Below are positions 17,063-19,301 of a stretch of 19,301 bases of DNA, one piece after another. Below the pieces are notes generated by a model, which was given only the letters and a program-made list of their open reading frames with translations, did not search any database and was not told the DNA's origin. The stretch lies in assembly GCA_023300065.1 (NCBI GenBank), contig JALZWJ010000226.1, forward strand, positions 1-19,301. Reading direction: 5' to 3'. Positions within the stretch are counted from its first letter, which is position 1. Every line of letters starts with the position of its first letter. A program made the position numbers and the translations under genes. This DNA comes from Akkermansiaceae bacterium. GTDB lineage: Bacteria > Verrucomicrobiota > Verrucomicrobiia > Verrucomicrobiales > Akkermansiaceae.

Positions 17063-17891
17063 GTGATTTGGTCGGGTTCTCTTTGCGGAGTTTCACCTCT
17101 GCTAGATAATCTTGGAGCCCCTTCTTGTCCGATTTCGCGAGGTGATCAAGCATCTCTCGGATCTCGTTTTGGGTATCATCCAGCGCTGCGATGAGAGCTT
17201 GCCTGTTTTCGACCATAATTTCGGCCCACATTCCGGGATCTCCTGAGGCGATCCGAGTGGTATCACGGAAGCCGCCACCGGCGAGAGCCCCATCACTCGG
17301 AGTCTGCAGGCCTGCTGCCGCCGTGACCACTGCCATGGCGTGGGGGAGGTGGCTAATCCGAGCCACCGCACGGTCATGGTCCGCAGCAGTCATGACGGTG
17401 AATTGGCATCCTAAATCTTTCCAAAATTTCCCGAGAGTCTCGACCTCATCCATCGGCCTGCCCTGATCATTCGTAAGAACGCAGACTGCGCCTTTGAAAA
17501 GATCCATGCGGGCCCCGGCGATCCCCGTTTGCTCAGAGCCTGCCATGGGATGACTGCCGATGAAGGGGGACTTGTGCCGCTTTGCCATCTCATGTGGGAG
17601 GGCCTTCACACTGCCTACATCGGTTACGATTACGCCTGGTTGTAGAAGGGCTGTGAGTTGCTCAAACAGAAAGCTCATCACGCCCACCGGCACCGCAAGA
17701 ATGATAAGATCGGTGCCGGTAACCGCCGCCTCCAGATCAGTGGTAGCCTCTAGTCCCAGCGCCCGAGTTTCTTCAACACGCTCTTTGCTCCGCCCCCAAA
17801 GCACCACTTCATAGCCCGCAGTTTGAGCAGCGAGGGCGACCGAGCCCCCGAGAAGACCGGGGCCGAGAATAGTGATGCGTGAGAGAGTCAT
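17055..17891 (-). CDS. tyrA: Prephenate dehydrogenase
   Basis: TyrA oxidises prephenate to 4-hydroxyphenylpyruvate for tyrosine synthesis. From ATG at 17891 it has 278 residues. The Rossmann motif is ILGPGLLGGS (8-17). TDVGSVK (90-96), GSHPMAGSEQTG (112-123) and SHLPHAMA (180-187) are the usual substrate-site blocks with the catalytic His residues. The C terminus is helical (VENRQALIAALDD). No chorismate mutase, ACT or aroA domain is fused to it. A longer frame starting with GTG at 17939 exists, but its first 16 codons run through a Rho-independent terminator hairpin, so ATG 17891 is preferred. Head gene of tyrA-aroA-cmk-plsC. It has no Shine-Dalgarno site. Confidence 0.95.
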   Translation of the reverse strand: MTLSRITILGPGLLGGSVALAAQTAGYEVVLWGRSKERVEETRALGLEATTDLEAAVTGTDLIILAVPVGVMSFLFEQLTALLQPGVIVTDVGSVKALPHEMAKRHKSPFIGSHPMAGSEQTGIAGARMDLFKGAVCVLTNDQGRPMDEVETLGKFWKDLGCQFTVMTAADHDRAVARISHLPHAMAVVTAAAGLQTPSDGALAGGGFRDTTRIASGDPGMWAEIMVENRQALIAALDDTQNEIREMLDHLAKSDKKGLQDYLAEVKLRKENPTKSHE

Positions 17892-17902
17892 AAAAGGTGA
17901 GG

Positions 17903-17937
17903 AAAAAAAGAGCCGGATTTCCTTTTGGAAATCCGGC
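17903..17937 (-). terminator. Strong Rho-independent terminator just upstream of tyrA
   Basis: On the minus strand GCCGGATTTCC (17937-17927) and GGAAATCCGGC (17922-17912) form a perfect 11-bp stem around a 4-nt AAAA loop, followed by TCTTTTTTT (17911-17903). It lies 26 bp after the lipoprotein gene's stop codon and 12 bp before the tyrA ATG, with no room for a promoter between. Confidence 0.95.
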
Positions 17938-17963
17938 ACAGAAAGAATTTAGAAATTCACAGA

Positions 17964-18515
17964 CTAAGGGACACGGAACTTATGAGCGGAGTTCCCATCG
18001 TTCGGGTCGCGGACTACCGAGCCACCAGGAATGCCCCGGACATCGACCGCTTTATTTGTCCAAGGATTGAAGACAAAACCAGGTTTCCCAGGAATTGAAG
18101 TCGCGGTGCGATACTTACTCTTAGGCTTCGGGGGAGGCTTCGGCGCAGAAACAGTCTTAGGAGCTGACGTCGAACTCGTCTTCTTCTTGGCCGTACTACT
18201 AGAAGAGCTTGTAGACTTCTTCTTAGCGACACTGCTGGTAGACTTTTTCGTGGAAGAGGAAGAGGACCTACTTTTCTTAAGCTTAGCGCGGCGAGCCGCT
18301 GCTTCCTTGTTCGCTTTGATCCGGGCTCTTTCTCTGGATGCCGCTTTTTTTGCATCAGCAGCTGCTTTATCTACCCTTGCTTTTTCAACGGCCAACGCCT
18401 TGGCCTCTGCGGCCTCTCTTTCAGCACGGCTCGGCCCTAGGGGACCACAACTGGCAAACAAAAAGCTCATCAAGATGAGCCCGATAAGGGATTTGGGAAA
18501 AAACAGGGCTTTCAA
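17964..18515 (-). CDS. Lys/Ser-rich lipoprotein, unknown function
   Basis: From TTG at 18515 the protein has 183 residues. It begins with a lipoprotein signal: LKALFFPKSLIGLILMS, then FLFASC with Cys23 as the lipidated residue. An Ala/Lys/Glu/Arg-rich helical stretch follows (AEREAAEAKALAVEKARVDK and on), then a low-complexity linker of Ser and KKKSTSS-like units, then a Pro/Lys run (APKPPPKPKSK). The last 40 residues form a compact module: PGKPGFVFNPW, VDVRGIPGGSVVRDP, and HKFRVP at the end. From memory, similar tails occur in Verrucomicrobiota lipoproteins. It may span from the outer membrane to the cell wall; that is inference. A longer frame to TTG 18638 is rejected because it overlaps the divergent gene and buries the signal peptide. 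Confidence 0.75.
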   Translation of the reverse strand: MKALFFPKSLIGLILMSFLFASCGPLGPSRAEREAAEAKALAVEKARVDKAAADAKKAASRERARIKANKEAAARRAKLKKSRSSSSSTKKSTSSVAKKKSTSSSSSTAKKKTSSTSAPKTVSAPKPPPKPKSKYRTATSIPGKPGFVFNPWTNKAVDVRGIPGGSVVRDPNDGNSAHKFRVP

Positions 18516-18543
18516 AATAAATGGGGGTTGGGGATACTTAGAT

Positions 18544-18564
18544 GTCGAATTATAAGAATTCGAC
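18544..18564. promoter_or_regulatory. Perfect inverted repeat in divergent promoter region
   Basis: GTCGAATT (18544-18551) and AATTCGAC (18557-18564) form a perfect 8-bp inverted repeat with a 5-bp spacer. It lies in the 111-bp gap between the lipoprotein gene and the LuxE-like gene. On the minus strand it contains TATAAT (18554-18549), a good -10 box without a clear -35. On the plus strand TTGGGG (18528-18533), 17 bp and TATAAG (18551-18556) give a weak promoter. This position fits an operator able to control one or both genes. Confidence 0.5.
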
Positions 18565-18626
18565 GTGGCAAACTTTCGCGTGGTTTCGCCTCTTGTCAAG
18601 CCGCCACCCGCCTCGAAATAACCAAA

Positions 18627-19301
18627 ATGACCGCTCAATCCGCTTCAACACCCCTCGCAGAGCGCCTCTCTGAGTTTATTTTAGAGGAAACGAACGGAGA
18701 TTTCCAGACCCTCGCGCTGGAAATTCACGCTAAGCAGTTAGAAGAAAACGCCCCCTACCGCGCCTATTCAAACCTCACCGCGCCCTCTTCCCCCCTCAAA
18801 AACTGGCAAGACATCCCCGCCGTTCCCACCAGCGCCTTTAAGCTCGCCGCCCACCCACTCACTTGCAGAGCAGCCATTACCACGACCTTCCTCACCTCCG
18901 GCACCACCACTGAGGTTCGCGGCTCACACCACTTTCCAGAGACCGAGCTCTACGAACTCGCCATCGATCAAGGCTGGCCTCTGCCCAAACTCCCCACCTT
19001 CTTCCTCGCGCCCTCGAATCTCGAAGCCCCCCAATCCTCCCTCAGTCACATGTTCGCCCATCTCAATTCGGGCAATGACTCCCACTTTCTCCTCCGTGAT
19101 TCTAAATTCCACCTCGCCCCCCTCTTCCACCACCTCCCCTCCGGTCAACCCATCTGCCTCATGGGCACCGCCCTCGCCTTCCGCCACCTCATGGAAATCC
19201 ACGGCCCCATCCCCCTCCCCACCGGCTCGCACCTCCTAGAAACCGGCGGCTACAAGGGCACCTCCATCACCCTCTCCAAGCCACGGGCTCTTCCCTTCAA
19301 T
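18627..19301 (+). CDS. LuxE-type acyl-protein synthetase (partial, 3' end outside window)
   Basis: An open frame of 225 codons runs from ATG 18627 to the window edge without a stop. Motifs of the LuxE / long-chain acyl-protein synthetase family are in the right order: DIPAVPTSAFK (about 65-75), FLTSGTTTEVRG (about 93-104, the adenylate-forming motif), and LETGGYKG (about 205-212), matching METGG(F/Y)KG. LuxE activates a fatty acid as acyl-AMP and holds it as a thioester on a Cys near the C terminus, which is not yet reached here. In luminous bacteria it works with LuxC and LuxD; homologues elsewhere sit in lipid or surface-glycan clusters. A weak promoter (TTGTCA 18593, 17 bp, AAATAA) ends 5 bp before the ATG. 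Confidence 0.85.
   Translation, partial: MTAQSASTPLAERLSEFILEETNGDFQTLALEIHAKQLEENAPYRAYSNLTAPSSPLKNWQDIPAVPTSAFKLAAHPLTCRAAITTTFLTSGTTTEVRGSHHFPETELYELAIDQGWPLPKLPTFFLAPSNLEAPQSSLSHMFAHLNSGNDSHFLLRDSKFHLAPLFHHLPSGQPICLMGTALAFRHLMEIHGPIPLPTGSHLLETGGYKGTSITLSKPRALPFN

Noticed and set aside
17892..17939. GTG start at 17939 giving a 294-residue TyrA
   Set aside because: The extra codons are the terminator hairpin and T-tract; the conserved Rossmann start fits ATG 17891.
18516..18638. Longer lipoprotein frame from TTG 18638
   Set aside because: It would overlap the LuxE-like start and place 41 residues before the lipoprotein signal peptide.

Overview
The window looks like a chromosomal segment of a member of the Verrucomicrobiota. 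This is inferred from protein style, not from a search: a C-terminal module of the type PGFVFNP...VDVRG...DP...HKFRVP on a lipoprotein, an MJ0042-like zinc-ribbon membrane protein, moderately high GC, and an almost complete lack of Shine-Dalgarno sequences. No rRNA, tRNA, CRISPR array, insertion sequence or prophage gene is visible.

Layout. (1) 93-2975, minus strand: a three-gene cluster of an ABC ATPase, an ABC-2-type permease and a membrane-anchored TPR-like protein, with its own promoter at about 2985-3012. (2) 2976-3293: the only gene-poor stretch, holding two possible micro-ORFs and promoter candidates. (3) 3294-9720, plus strand: gatB, alaS, a phytanoyl-CoA-dioxygenase-like oxygenase and a CPA1 Na+/H+ antiporter, with C-rich coding strands and spacers. 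(4) 9793-10836: an XRE-Fic fusion with a near-consensus promoter carrying a perfect palindrome. (5) 10911-12713: a small membrane protein, a one-domain asparaginase-like protein, efp with a strong terminator, and a 46-residue membrane peptide. (6) 12764-14377, minus strand: a zinc-ribbon membrane protein. (7) 14478-17891, minus strand: a tight tyrA-aroA-cmk-plsC cluster with coupled or nearly touching junctions. (8) 17964-18515, minus strand: a Lys/Ser-rich lipoprotein whose terminator sits just before tyrA. (9) 18627 to the window edge, plus strand: the start of a LuxE-type acyl-protein synthetase.

How the genes work together. gatB, alaS and efp serve translation: amidation of mischarged tRNA, alanylation, and rescue at polyproline. 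tyrA and aroA serve aromatic amino acid synthesis, cmk pyrimidine nucleotide supply, and plsC phospholipid synthesis. The rest are envelope proteins (ABC cluster, antiporter, lipoprotein, small membrane proteins) or accessory genes (Fic, oxygenase, LuxE-like). I found no convincing wholly new multi-gene system. The most interesting signals are regulatory: the apparently self-regulated leaderless XRE-Fic gene, a recurring promoter layout that places the start site at or next to the start codon, and a terminator that the tyrA operon may have to read through.
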